In this document: in pieces, positions 46,823-57,020 of the stretch
Layout of the letters: every line of letters begins with the position of its first letter
Position numbering within the stretch: the first letter of the stretch is position 1
From: Pseudomonas sp. JAI120
Lineage (GTDB): Bacteria > Pseudomonadota > Gammaproteobacteria > Pseudomonadales > Pseudomonadaceae
DNA: 64,000 nucleotides
Assembly (NCBI RefSeq): GCF_014207255.1
Contig: NZ_JACHCZ010000002.1
Coordinates: forward strand, 1,059,802 to 1,123,801
Direction of reading: 5' to 3'
Position numbers and translations under genes: made by a program
The notes under the pieces: generated by a model
Told to the model about the DNA's origin: nothing
The model's database searches: none
What the model saw: the letters and a program-made list of their open reading frames with translations, nothing else

Positions 46823-48919
46823 ATGCCGTCTCGAAAGTTTGCCCCCCTGGCTGGCCTGGCCTTGGGTTTGTTGCTGGACCCCGCCTTTGCCGAAGACAAT
46901 ACCGTTGAGCTGGACGCCATCAGCGTCACCACCGACGCCTATGAATCCGCCACCGGCCCGGTCAACGGCTACCGCGCCACCCGTTCTGCCAGCGCGACTA
47001 AAACCGACACCGCCCTTCGCGACATCCCACAGTCCATCAGCGTGATTCCCGCCTCGGTACTCACGGACCTGGGCAGCACCAGCGTGGAACGCGCCCTGGA
47101 GTTCGCCGGCGGCGTGTCCAAGCAGAACAACTTTGGTGGCCTTACCCTCTATGAATACAGCGTGCGCGGTTTCACCACGTCGGAGTTCTACCAGGACGGT
47201 TTCAGCGCCAACCGTGGCTACCCGAGCACGCCGGACGCGGCCAATATCGAACGTATCGAAGTGCTCAAGGGCCCCGCCGCCAGCCTGTATGGCCGTGGTG
47301 ATCCCGGCGGCACCGTGAATATCGTCACCAAAAAGCCTCAGCCTGAAGCCTTCACCACCCTGCAAACCAGCGCCGGCAGTTGGGATCGCTATCGCACCGC
47401 CTTGGACGTCAACACGCCACTGGACAACGAGGGCAACCTGCTGTCGCGGGTCAACCTGGCGGTGGAAGACAACAACAGCTTCCGCGATCACGTCGAGAGC
47501 AAGCACGTATTTGTCGCGCCCTCATTCAGTTGGCAACTGGACCCGGACACCCGCCTGCTGGTGGAAAGCGAATTCGTACGCCACAGCTCCACCTTCGATC
47601 GGGGCATCGTCGACGCCCCCGGCGTATCGCGCTCCACTTTCCTCGGCGAACCCAACGACGGCGATATCGACAACCACAACAACCGCATCCAGGCCACCCT
47701 TGAGCATCACCTCAACGACGCCTGGAAACTGCGCCTGGCCAGCCATTACAAGCAAGGCAGCCTGTGGGGCGACGCCTCGGAAAACCGCGCGCTGAACGCC
47801 GACGGCCACACCCTCAACCGCCGTTACCGCGAACGTTCCATGGGTTGGCACGACAGCATCACCCAACTGGAACTGCGCGGCCTGTTTGAGATTGGCAGTT
47901 GGCAACATGAACTGCTGGTCGGCACCGAGTACGAGGATTACCGCAAGAAGGAGCGCGTCACCGCCATTGCCGGCAGCCTCTACCCCATCGACCTCTACAA
48001 CCCGGTCTACGGCCAGCCCAAACCCAACGGCGAACGTTCCGGCACCGACTTCTTCGAACAGACCAAAAGCCAGGCGCTGAACCTGCAAGACCAGATCATC
48101 TTCACCGACCGCCTGCGCGGCATGGTCGGCGCGCGCTTCGAGCATTTCGAACAAAGCACCGACGACTTCACCCGTAACCATGCCAAGAGTCGGCAAACCC
48201 ACGACGCACTTACCCAGCGCGCCGGCCTGCTCTACCAACTGACGCCAGAGGTCGGCGTATTCGCCAACGCCTCCACCTCGTTCAAACCCAACAGCGGCCT
48301 GGGCGCCACCGGTAAGACCTTTAAGCCCGAAGAAGGCGTGGGCTATGAGGTGGGGATCAAGAGCGAGCTGTTCGACGACCGCCTCAGCGCCACCCTCGCT
48401 GCCTTCCATATCGAAAAGGAAAACGTGCTGGCCCTGGACCCGGCCACCAATACCAACCGCGCCATGGGCAAGGCACGCAGCCAGGGCTTCGACCTGCAAC
48501 TGACAGGACAACTGACCGATGCCGTACGAGTGATCGGCGCCTTTGCCTACATCGACGCCGAAGTGACCAAGGGTGATAAATCCATTCCAGCAGGTAGCCG
48601 AATTCTTGGCGTGGCCAAGCGCAGCGGCAGTCTGTTGGGAGTGTATGAATTCCAGGAAGGTGCGTTACGCGGTTCAGACCTGGGCGCGGCGTTCACCTAT
48701 GTAGGGGATCGCTCGGGTGAAGCGGGCAGTCGCTTTGAGCTGCCCGCCTACCACACCGTCGATTTGCTGGCCCATTACAAGGCCACGCAGAACGTCACCG
48801 TGGGCCTGAACCTCAACAACCTGTTCGATGAAAAGTACTACGAGCGGTCCTACAGCAATTACTGGGTCAATCCCGGCGAGCCGCGCAACTTCACCGTCAG
48901 CCTGACCCTCAACCTCTAA
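46823..48919 (+). CDS. TonB-dependent siderophore receptor
   Basis: A 698-aa outer-membrane receptor (start MPSRKFAPLAG; ATG 46808 is an alternative). It has a signal peptide ending AFA and a TonB-box-like segment (LDAISVTT). The plug domain shows ALRDIPQSISVIP and IERIEVLKGPAASLYGRGDPGGTVN, typical of the siderophore-receptor subfamily. A 22-strand barrel ends in FTVSLTLNL with hydrophobic/aromatic C-terminal residues. There is no N-terminal signalling (STN) domain, so no direct sigma/anti-sigma control is expected. The ligand cannot be told from sequence; hydroxamate-type ferric siderophores are plausible. No transport partner genes are adjacent. Confidence 0.93.
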   Translation: MPSRKFAPLAGLALGLLLDPAFAEDNTVELDAISVTTDAYESATGPVNGYRATRSASATKTDTALRDIPQSISVIPASVLTDLGSTSVERALEFAGGVSKQNNFGGLTLYEYSVRGFTTSEFYQDGFSANRGYPSTPDAANIERIEVLKGPAASLYGRGDPGGTVNIVTKKPQPEAFTTLQTSAGSWDRYRTALDVNTPLDNEGNLLSRVNLAVEDNNSFRDHVESKHVFVAPSFSWQLDPDTRLLVESEFVRHSSTFDRGIVDAPGVSRSTFLGEPNDGDIDNHNNRIQATLEHHLNDAWKLRLASHYKQGSLWGDASENRALNADGHTLNRRYRERSMGWHDSITQLELRGLFEIGSWQHELLVGTEYEDYRKKERVTAIAGSLYPIDLYNPVYGQPKPNGERSGTDFFEQTKSQALNLQDQIIFTDRLRGMVGARFEHFEQSTDDFTRNHAKSRQTHDALTQRAGLLYQLTPEVGVFANASTSFKPNSGLGATGKTFKPEEGVGYEVGIKSELFDDRLSATLAAFHIEKENVLALDPATNTNRAMGKARSQGFDLQLTGQLTDAVRVIGAFAYIDAEVTKGDKSIPAGSRILGVAKRSGSLLGVYEFQEGALRGSDLGAAFTYVGDRSGEAGSRFELPAYHTVDLLAHYKATQNVTVGLNLNNLFDEKYYERSYSNYWVNPGEPRNFTVSLTLNL

Positions 48920-48920
48920 C

Positions 48921-49015
48921 CGCCCCTTGCTCGCGAAGCACCTGAGAGCGCCGCATTACCCCAGATGCACTGCGTTATCGTTAACGACCTTCGCGAGCAA
49001 GCTCGCGCCTACAGT
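48921..49015. repeat. REPIN of a second REP family (GCGAGCAAGCTCGC core)
   Basis: A right REP (CTTCGCGAGCAAGCTCGCGC near 48989-49008) and a shorter degenerate inverted copy on the left (CCTTGCTCGCGAAG, 48925-48938) flank a 50-bp spacer. The core differs from the GGGGGCTTGCCCCC family elsewhere in the window. It lies between the convergent receptor and hemH genes and reaches into the last hemH codons. Confidence 0.8.
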
Positions 49016-50034
49016 GACAGCGGTGCTCTTTCGCAGAGGGTATTGAGCGCCGCCGCCCATTGCGGGTCATCATTGAGGCACGGCACCAGCACCAACTCCT
49101 CACCGCCCGCCTCGCGGAATTGCTCCCGACCACGATCACCGATCTCTTCCAGGGTCTCGATGCAATCGGCAACAAACGCGGGGCACATCACCAGCAGCTT
49201 TTTCACCCCTTGCTGGGCCAGCGCTTCCAGGCGTGCCTCGGTGTAGGGTTCGATCCATTTCGCGCGACCCAGGCGCGATTGAAATGCCACTGACCATTTG
49301 TCGTCGGGCAAGCCCAGGCGCGCGGCGAAATCCCGGGCAACGCTGAAGCATTGCGCGCGGTAGCAGGTAGCGAGCACCTCAGGCGAGGCATTCTTGCAGC
49401 AGTCCGCGTCCTTGAAACAGTGCGCACCGGTAGGGTCGAGCTTTTTCAGATGGCGCTCGGGCAAGCCGTGGAAGCTCAGCAGCAAGTGGTCGTAATGCGC
49501 GTCTATATAAGGTCGGGCGCTGGCTGCCAACGCATCGAGGTATTCAGCCTGATCGTAGAACGGCTGCAGGATCGAGAACTGTACGTTGAGCTTTTTGTCA
49601 CGCACCACCCGTTTGGCTTCCTCAATCACCGTGGTCACGGTGCTGTCGGCAAATTGCGGGTACAAGGGCGCCAGCGTGACCTTTTGAATACCTTGGGCGG
49701 CCAACCGCGTGAGGGTCGTTTCCAGGGAAGGCTCGCCATAACGCATCGCCAACTCCACGGGCCCCTGGGTCCACTGCGCGGTCATCTGCTGTTGCAGGCG
49801 ACGACTGAGTACCACCAACGGCGAGCCCTCGTCCCACCAGATCGAGGCGTAGGCATGGGCAGACTGCTCGGGGCGCTTGATCAGGATCAGCGATACCAGC
49901 AAGCGCCGTACCGGCCACGGCAGGTCGATTACATAAGGGTCCATCAGGAACTGATTGAGGTAGCTGCGCACATCGGCCACCGAAGTGGACGCCGGTGAGC
50001 CCAGGTTGACCAGTAACAACGCGTGATCCGTCAT
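49009..50034 (-). CDS. hemH: Ferrochelatase
   Basis: A 341-aa enzyme inserting Fe2+ into protoporphyrin IX, the last step of heme synthesis. Motifs are [10 protein letters not shown] at the N-terminus, [17 protein letters not shown] with the catalytic His, and [15 protein letters not shown]. It is followed on the same strand by no further gene; upstream is the epimerase gene with a 15-bp gap, as in P. aeruginosa. Confidence 0.96.
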   Translation of the reverse strand: MTDHALLLVNLGSPASTSVADVRSYLNQFLMDPYVIDLPWPVRRLLVSLILIKRPEQSAHAYASIWWDEGSPLVVLSRRLQQQMTAQWTQGPVELAMRYGEPSLETTLTRLAAQGIQKVTLAPLYPQFADSTVTTVIEEAKRVVRDKKLNVQFSILQPFYDQAEYLDALAASARPYIDAHYDHLLLSFHGLPERHLKKLDPTGAHCFKDADCCKNASPEVLATCYRAQCFSVARDFAARLGLPDDKWSVAFQSRLGRAKWIEPYTEARLEALAQQGVKKLLVMCPAFVADCIETLEEIGDRGREQFREAGGEELVLVPCLNDDPQWAAALNTLCERAPLSL

Positions 50035-50049
50035 GCAACATCCTATCTC

Positions 50050-50949
50050 TTAGAGGCGGCTGGAAACGTCGTCCAAAGCCGCACGCAACTCAGTGAACTG
50101 GAAAGTGAAACCGGCCGCCACCAGGCGTTCGGGCAATGCTTTCTGGCCGCCCAGCAACAAGCCGGACAACTCGCCCAAACCCACCTTCAACGCAAAGGCC
50201 GGCATCGGCATGAACGCCGGGCGGTGCAGCACCTGGCCCAATGTCTTGGCGAACTCGCGGTTACGCACCGGGTGCGGCGCGCAGGCATTATAAGGACCGC
50301 TGGCGTCATCCTTGTGCAGAAGAAAATCAATCAGGGCGATTTGATCCTTGATATGCACCCACGGCATCCACTGCCGCCCGTTGCCGATAGGCCCGCCCAG
50401 CCCGAGTTTGAACGGCAGCAACAGGCGCGACAAAAAGCCGCCCTCGGCCGCCAGCACCAGGCCGGTACGCACCAGCACCACGCGGATGCCCATCGCTTCG
50501 GCACGCTGGGCGGTTTCTTCCCAGGCGATGCACAGTTGGCTGGGGAAATCGTCCTGTACCGGCCCGCTGGCCTCGGTCAGTTCGCGCTCGCCACCGTCGC
50601 CGTACCAGCCCACCGCCGAACCGGAAACCAGCACCGCCGGTTTCTGCGCCTGGCTTTCGAGCCAGGCCAGCAGGGTTTCGGTCAAGCCGATGCGGCTACT
50701 CCAAAGCAACGCCTTGCGTTTGTGGGTCCAGGGACGGTCAGCAATCGGCGCACCCGCCAGGTTAACCACCGCGTCCACCGCGCCAATCACCTCCTCCAGA
50801 CGACTCACGCCCAGCACCGTTGCACCGCACAACCGGGCGACGTCTTCAGGATGACGGCTCCACACCGTCAGGCGATGCCCTTGGGCAATCCAGTGTTGGC
50901 AGAGTTGGCGACCGATCAGGCCGGTACCGCCGGTCAGCAAAATATGCAT
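50050..50949 (-). CDS. TIGR01777-family NAD(P)-dependent epimerase (YfcH-like)
   Basis: A 299-aa extended short-chain dehydrogenase. The N-terminal dinucleotide motif is MHILLTGGTGLIGRQLCQHW, and VLVSGSAVGWYGDGGE, with C-terminal DUF1731-like residues (LPERLVAAGFTFQFTELRAAL), identifies the YfcH subfamily. Substrate unknown. It forms an operon with hemH and shares a 212-bp divergent region with the FAD oxidoreductase cluster. Confidence 0.9.
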   Translation of the reverse strand: MHILLTGGTGLIGRQLCQHWIAQGHRLTVWSRHPEDVARLCGATVLGVSRLEEVIGAVDAVVNLAGAPIADRPWTHKRKALLWSSRIGLTETLLAWLESQAQKPAVLVSGSAVGWYGDGGERELTEASGPVQDDFPSQLCIAWEETAQRAEAMGIRVVLVRTGLVLAAEGGFLSRLLLPFKLGLGGPIGNGRQWMPWVHIKDQIALIDFLLHKDDASGPYNACAPHPVRNREFAKTLGQVLHRPAFMPMPAFALKVGLGELSGLLLGGQKALPERLVAAGFTFQFTELRAALDDVSSRL

Positions 50950-51088
50950 GGGACGCTCCTCATGTAACGTTCGCCGCCGATCACTAGTCTATTTTATAAG
51001 CAGGGATCAATTTGTAATCGAGCGTGACTTTTGTTTAAGCCTCATGGTTAACCATAGGTCACGCCAAGCGATCAGGTACGCCAAAACT

Positions 51089-51112
51089 TATACCAAAAAA
51101 TAATATTGTACA
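51089..51112 (+). promoter_or_regulatory. TGTACA-type operator (half-sites 12 bp apart) before the FAD oxidoreductase
   Basis: TATACC (51089-51094) and TGTACA (51107-51112) are separated by exactly 12 bp, the same geometry as the two pairs at 52377-52450. TTGTAC (51106-51111) also lies 17 bp before TAGCCT (51129-51134), a possible -35/-10 pair. The MerR-type regulator at 53442 is the likely binder, by inference. Confidence 0.5.
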
Positions 51113-51131
51113 GCTATTGGTGTCGGCGTAG

Positions 51132-52360
<1,229 letters not shown>

Positions 52361-52376
52361 CTCCCGAGCAAATACT

Positions 52377-52450
52377 TGTACAAATAATTTGACTTGTACA
52401 GCATCAAACCTATGATGAGACTTGGTTGTACAGATTTTATATTTTGTACA
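52377..52450 (+). promoter_or_regulatory. Promoter with four TTGTACA sites in two 18-bp-spaced pairs
   Basis: TTGTACA begins at 52376, 52394, 52426 and 52444. Each pair gives TGTACA-N12-TGTACA. A promoter-like TTGACT (52389-52394) and TATGAT (52411-52416), 16 bp apart, lies within the first pair, so a bound regulator would cover the -35 region. The ATG of the downstream operon follows at 52473. The array is most simply the autoregulatory operator of the MerR-type regulator encoded one gene downstream. Confidence 0.7.
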
Positions 52451-52472
52451 GGAATCTTGCAGAGGTTTGGCC

Positions 52473-53438
52473 ATGCCCACACCATCGTCCATCAAGCCGA
52501 AGATTGGCATCAGCGCCTGCCTGCTGGGCGAGAACGTGCGTTTCAATGGCGGTCACAAGCAATCCCAGCTATGCAGCGAAGTACTCGCCGAGTATTTCGA
52601 CTTCGTGCCGCTGTGCCCGGAAGTGGCGATCGGCCTGGGTATCCCCCGTGAAACCATTCGCCTGGTGGGCGATGCCGAACAACCCCAGGCCGTCGGCACC
52701 GTACACCGCGAGCTGAATGTCACCGCGCCGCTGGACGCATACGCCCGCAAAATGGCCGCCGAACACACCGACCTGTGCGGTTACATCTTCATGCAGAAGT
52801 CGCCATCCTGCGGTCTGGAACGCGTCAAGGTCTACCGTGAAAACGGAGCGCCGGTGGAGGGCGGCGGGCGTGGCATTTACGCCCAGGCGTTCTGCGCGCG
52901 TCACCCGAACCTGCCTGTGGAAGAAGACGGCCGCCTGAATGACCCGGTACTGCGGGAAAACTTCCTGACCCGCGTCTTCGTCTACGCCAGTTGGCAGCAA
53001 CTGCAGGCCGAGGGCCTGACCCGCCACCGCTTGCTGGCGTTTCACTCGCGCTACAAGTATTTGCTGATGGCCCACAGCCTGATGCATTACAAGAGCCTGG
53101 GCCACCGCCTCGGCAGCATGGCCAAGGACGTCGACCTCGACGAGTTGGGCGCCTGCTATTTCAGCGACTTGATGACCGGCCTGAAAAAGTGCGCCACCCG
53201 CGGCACCCACACCAACGTGCTGCAACACATCAGCGGCTACCTCAAGCAGGCCATCAGCGCCGATGACAAACAGGAAATACAGACAGTTATCGGCCAGTAC
53301 CATCAGGGCATCGTGCCACTGGTGGTGCCGTTGACCCTGCTCAAGCATCACTTTCGCCAACACCCGGACCGCTACATCGCGCAGCAGGCCTACTTGCAGC
53401 CGCACCCGGAAAATCTCAGCCTGCGTAATGCGATCTAA
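52473..53438 (+). CDS. DUF523-DUF1722 two-domain protein
   Basis: A 321-aa protein. The N-terminal DUF523 domain (IGISACLLGENVRFNGGHK; FMQKSPSCGLERVKVY) carries conserved cysteines. The C-terminal DUF1722/YbgA domain (LLAFHSRYKYLLMAHS; KKCATRGTHTNVLQHISGYLK) follows from about residue 190. Members are found next to photolyase genes, as YbgA is next to phrB in E. coli. Function unknown. ATG 52473 has AGAGG upstream; the frame extending to 52422 runs through the operator array. Confidence 0.9.
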   Translation: MPTPSSIKPKIGISACLLGENVRFNGGHKQSQLCSEVLAEYFDFVPLCPEVAIGLGIPRETIRLVGDAEQPQAVGTVHRELNVTAPLDAYARKMAAEHTDLCGYIFMQKSPSCGLERVKVYRENGAPVEGGGRGIYAQAFCARHPNLPVEEDGRLNDPVLRENFLTRVFVYASWQQLQAEGLTRHRLLAFHSRYKYLLMAHSLMHYKSLGHRLGSMAKDVDLDELGACYFSDLMTGLKKCATRGTHTNVLQHISGYLKQAISADDKQEIQTVIGQYHQGIVPLVVPLTLLKHHFRQHPDRYIAQQAYLQPHPENLSLRNAI

Positions 53439-53441
53439 ACC

Positions 53442-54383
53442 ATGAAAAGCGTCATGACCGCTATCTTGCAAGACGAACCCGGCGCAGACATCGCCCAAGC
53501 CCTCGAAGACGGTTGGCTGCCGATCCGCGAAGTGGCGCGCCAGACCGGCGTCAACGCCGTGACTCTGCGCGCCTGGGAACGCCGTTATGGCCTGATCGTG
53601 CCCCAGCGCACGCCCAAGGGCCATCGGCTGTTCAATGCCGAGCATGTACAACGCATCCACACCATCCTCACCTGGCTCAATCGCGGCGTACCGGTCAGCC
53701 AGGTCAAAGGCCTGATCGATTCCGCTCAAGCCCTTCCCGATGCCGTAAAGAACGAGTGGCAAGCCTTGCGCCAGAACCTGGTGCAGGCCGTCAGCGAGCT
53801 GGCCGAACGCCGGGTGGACGATGTGTTCAACCAGGCCATGGCGCTGTACCCGCCGCGCACCCTGTGTGAGCAACTGCTGCTGCCGCTGCTGCAGGAGTTG
53901 GAGCAACGCTGGCAAGGCCAGTTTGGCGCACAGATGGAACGGGTGTTTTTCCTGTCCTGGCTGCGCAGCAAATTCGGTGCACGTATCTACCACAACAATC
54001 GCCAGTTGCACGGCGCGCCACTGTTGCTGGTCAACCACTCCGACCTGCCCCTGGAGCCGCACCTGTGGCTCAGCGCCTGGCTGGCCAGCAGCGCCGATTG
54101 CCCGGTGGAAGTCTTCGACTGGCCATTGCCCACCGGCGAATTGGCCCTGGCGGCGGAACACCTGCAACCGCGTGCCGTGCTCCTGTATTCGAGCAAGGCC
54201 CTGCAATTGCCCGCACTGACCAAGCTGCTGGGCGGAGTCAGTTGCGCAAAACTGCTCGTCGGACCCACGGTCTGCATCCACCAGGCCGAGCTGGCCGTAT
54301 TAACCCAAGACACTCCTGAATTGTTCGTGGCCGAAGACCCGCTGTCGGCCCACCAGCTCCTGATCCAGCGTGGACTTATTTAA
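53442..54383 (+). CDS. MerR-family regulator (LitR/PplR-like, no evident B12 motif)
   Basis: A 313-aa regulator. The N-terminal winged helix-turn-helix (about residues 24-92) reads LPIREVARQTGVNAVTLRAWERRYG, as in CarA/LitR-type MerR proteins. The C-terminal domain is the size of the cobalamin-binding half of LitR, but I find no DxHxxG-type B12 ligand motif, which suggests the short B12-independent class described in P. putida. It sits 3 bp after the DUF523 gene and 1 bp before phrB, so it is expressed with its likely targets. The operator array upstream fits autoregulation. Confidence 0.82.
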   Translation: MKSVMTAILQDEPGADIAQALEDGWLPIREVARQTGVNAVTLRAWERRYGLIVPQRTPKGHRLFNAEHVQRIHTILTWLNRGVPVSQVKGLIDSAQALPDAVKNEWQALRQNLVQAVSELAERRVDDVFNQAMALYPPRTLCEQLLLPLLQELEQRWQGQFGAQMERVFFLSWLRSKFGARIYHNNRQLHGAPLLLVNHSDLPLEPHLWLSAWLASSADCPVEVFDWPLPTGELALAAEHLQPRAVLLYSSKALQLPALTKLLGGVSCAKLLVGPTVCIHQAELAVLTQDTPELFVAEDPLSAHQLLIQRGLI

Positions 54384-55826
54384 ATGCACTTGATCTGGCT
54401 GCGCACCGACTTGCGCCTTCACGACAACACCGCCCTGGCTGCGGCCTGCCAGCGAGGCCCGGTGGCGGCCGTGTACCTGATCACGCCTGAGCAATGGCTG
54501 ACCCATGACGATGCGCCGTGCAAAGTGGATTTCTGGCTGCGCAACCTGCAGCACTTGAGCCAGGCCCTGGGCGCACTGAACATTCCCTTGCTGATCCGCC
54601 ACGCCGCCACCTGGGACCAGGCCCCCGCCGTATTGAGTCAACTGTGCCGGGAACTGGCCGTGGAGTCGGTGCACGTCAACGAGGAATACGGCATTCATGA
54701 AAGCCGTCGCGATGCTGCTGTCGCTGAGGCGCTGGAAGCCGGCGGCGTGACGTTCCACAGCTACCTGGACCAACTGTTTTTCCAACCGGGCAGCGTGCTG
54801 ACCAAGACCGGCACCTACTTCCAGGTGTTCAGCCAGTTCCGCAAGGTCTGCTACGCTCGCCTGCACAGCGCCCTGCCGCACTTGGTCGCGACGCCACAGG
54901 CCCAAAGCCCGATCCCCCTCAAGAGCGATCCGATTCCCGAACAGGTCGAAGGCTTTGAGCCACCCAGCGAGACCCTGCGCGCCCTCTGGCCCGCCGGCGA
55001 AGACGAAGCCCGCCGCCGCCTCGACGCATTCGCCGACCAGCAGATCAGCTACTACAAAGACGAACGCGACTTTCCGGCCAAGCCCGGCACCAGCCAGCTC
55101 TCCGCCTACCTGGCCGCCGGCGTGGTTTCGCCGCGCCAATGCCTGCACGCCGCACTGCAAACCAATCAGGGCGAGTTCGAAAGCGGCGACATCGGCGCCA
55201 TCACCTGGATCAATGAACTGCTGTGGCGTGAGTTCTACAAACATATTCTGGTCGGCTACCCACGGGTCTCCCGTCACCGCGCTTTCCGCCCCGAGACCGA
55301 AGCCCTGGCCTGGCGCGATGCACCCAAGGACCTCGCCGCCTGGCAGCAAGCCCGCACCGGCCTGCCGATCATCGATGCCGCGATGCGCCAATTGCTGGAA
55401 ACCGGCTGGATGCACAACCGCCTGCGCATGGTGGTGGCGATGTTCCTGACCAAGAACCTGTTGATCGACTGGCGCGAAGGCGAGCGTTTCTTCATGCGGC
55501 ACCTGATCGACGGCGACCTGGCGGCCAATAACGGCGGCTGGCAATGGAGCTCATCCACCGGCACCGACTCGGCGCCGTACTTCCGGATTTTCAGCCCGCT
55601 GAGCCAGTCGGAAAAATTCGACAGCGAAGGTGTGTTTATCAAGCACTGGCTGCCGGAGCTGGCCACGCTGAACAAGAAGGAAGTACACAACCCGGAAACC
55701 GCCGGCGGTTTGTTTGGCGTGACAGATTATCCGCGCTCGATTGTCGACCTGAAAAAATCCCGCGAACGCGCCCTGGCGGCCTTTCGCAACCTGCCTTCAC
55801 GCCAGGAGGTCGCCGAACATGAGTGA
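54384..55826 (+). CDS. phrB: Deoxyribodipyrimidine photolyase (class I CPD)
   Basis: A 480-aa FAD enzyme that uses blue light to repair cyclobutane pyrimidine dimers. The N-terminal antenna domain starts HLIWLRTDLRLHDNTALAAA. The FAD-binding domain shows GTSQLSAYLAAGVVSPRQ, WINELLWREFYKH, TGWMHNRLRM and NNGGWQWSSSTGTD, all typical of class I photolyase. It overlaps the next gene by 8 bp. Confidence 0.96.
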   Translation: MHLIWLRTDLRLHDNTALAAACQRGPVAAVYLITPEQWLTHDDAPCKVDFWLRNLQHLSQALGALNIPLLIRHAATWDQAPAVLSQLCRELAVESVHVNEEYGIHESRRDAAVAEALEAGGVTFHSYLDQLFFQPGSVLTKTGTYFQVFSQFRKVCYARLHSALPHLVATPQAQSPIPLKSDPIPEQVEGFEPPSETLRALWPAGEDEARRRLDAFADQQISYYKDERDFPAKPGTSQLSAYLAAGVVSPRQCLHAALQTNQGEFESGDIGAITWINELLWREFYKHILVGYPRVSRHRAFRPETEALAWRDAPKDLAAWQQARTGLPIIDAAMRQLLETGWMHNRLRMVVAMFLTKNLLIDWREGERFFMRHLIDGDLAANNGGWQWSSSTGTDSAPYFRIFSPLSQSEKFDSEGVFIKHWLPELATLNKKEVHNPETAGGLFGVTDYPRSIVDLKKSRERALAAFRNLPSRQEVAEHE

Positions 55827-56241
55827 CTTCCTGCCCCGCTTCGCCCAGGCCTTCGCCTCGCTGGACAAGCACAACCTGCAGTTGCTCGACGGCCTCTACA
55901 GCAAGGACATCGCGTTCACTGACCCGCTGCATGAAATCCACGGTCTGACTGCGCTGCACACGTATTTCGCCGAGCTGTACAGCAACGTCAGCCAGCTGCG
56001 CTTCGACTTCCACGGTTTCGACCAGGTGACCGAAGGCGAAGGTTACCTGCGCTGGAACATGAGTTTCTGCCACCCGCGCCTGGGCAAGGGCAAGGTCATC
56101 CGCGTGGAGGGCTGCTCGCATTTGATGTGGCGTGACAAGGTGTACCGCCACCGCGATTACTTCGATGCCGGCGCCCTGTTGTACGAACACCTTCCCGTGC
56201 TGGGTGGGGTCGTCAGTTGGTTGAAAAGGAGAGTGGGATGA
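55819..56241 (+). CDS. NTF2-like (SnoaL-type) protein
   Basis: A 140-aa protein of the nuclear transport factor 2 fold (FAQAFASLDKHNLQLLDGLYSKDIAFTDPLHE). Such small cone-shaped proteins may be enzymes or ligand carriers. The overlap with phrB and the ATGA overlap with the SDR gene show it belongs to this operon. A homologous protein accompanies SDR and Cfa-like genes in other photooxidative-stress clusters. Specific function unknown. Confidence 0.86.
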   Translation: MSDFLPRFAQAFASLDKHNLQLLDGLYSKDIAFTDPLHEIHGLTALHTYFAELYSNVSQLRFDFHGFDQVTEGEGYLRWNMSFCHPRLGKGKVIRVEGCSHLMWRDKVYRHRDYFDAGALLYEHLPVLGGVVSWLKRRVG

Positions 56242-57020
56242 ACGCACTGCCGCCCCGTCGTTATTGGCTGACCGGTGCCAGCAGTGGCATCGGCGCTTCC
56301 CTGGCGGTGGAGCTGCTCAACAGCGGCGCCCACGTGGCCGTCAGTTCGCGCACCAAAGGCCCGCTGGAAGCACTCGCCCAACGGTACCCCGGCCAGGTGC
56401 TGGTGGTGGCCGGCGACCTGACCAATAGCCAGACCGTGCGCGAGATCGGTGAATACATCGGCGCGGCCTGGGGTTCGGTCGACACCGTAATCCTCAACGC
56501 CGGCACCTGTGAATATGTCGACGCCAGGCAATTCGATTCCTCGATTATCGAACACGTGGTGCGCACCAACCTGCTGGCCAGCAGTTACTGCATTGAAGCG
56601 GCGCTGCCGTTGTTGCGCGCCGGGCGCACACCACACCTGGTGGGCGTCGCCAGCGCCGTGACCTACCTGCCGATGCCACGGGCCGAAGCGTATGGCGCAT
56701 CCAAGGCTGGGCTGCGCTACCTGTTCGAATCCCTGCGCATCAGCCTGTCGCCCGAGAACATCGACGTCACGGTGATCAGTCCGGGCTTTGTCGACACCCC
56801 GCTCACCGAACGCAATGACTTCCCGATGCCCCTGAGCTGGTCCGCCGACAAGGCCGCGCGGCATATTTTCGCCAAGCTGGAGAAGCGCCCGCTGGAGATC
56901 GCCTTCCCTGCGCTGTTTATCGCCACGCTGTGGCCGCTGTCGAAACTGCCGAACCGCGCGCAATTGATCATCGGCAAACGCATGTTGCGCAGCCCGCCCC
57001 CGAAGAAGGACGACCTGTGA
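56238..57020 (+). CDS. Short-chain dehydrogenase/reductase (SDR)
   Basis: A 260-aa classical SDR. The NAD(P) site is YWLTGASSGIGASLAVELL, the NAG motif is VILNAGTCEY, and the catalytic Ser and YxxxK are in SAVTY and YGASKAG. A C-terminal hydrophobic segment (FPALFIATLWPLSKL) hints at membrane association and so at a lipid substrate. ATG 56238 overlaps the previous stop; the upstream frame from 56217 is inside the NTF2-like gene. Confidence 0.92.
   Translation: MNALPPRRYWLTGASSGIGASLAVELLNSGAHVAVSSRTKGPLEALAQRYPGQVLVVAGDLTNSQTVREIGEYIGAAWGSVDTVILNAGTCEYVDARQFDSSIIEHVVRTNLLASSYCIEAALPLLRAGRTPHLVGVASAVTYLPMPRAEAYGASKAGLRYLFESLRISLSPENIDVTVISPGFVDTPLTERNDFPMPLSWSADKAARHIFAKLEKRPLEIAFPALFIATLWPLSKLPNRAQLIIGKRMLRSPPPKKDDL

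Noticed and set aside
52569-54281. 570-aa minus-strand frame opposite the DUF523 and MerR genes
   Set aside because: It spans two coupled real genes and has composition expected of an antisense frame.
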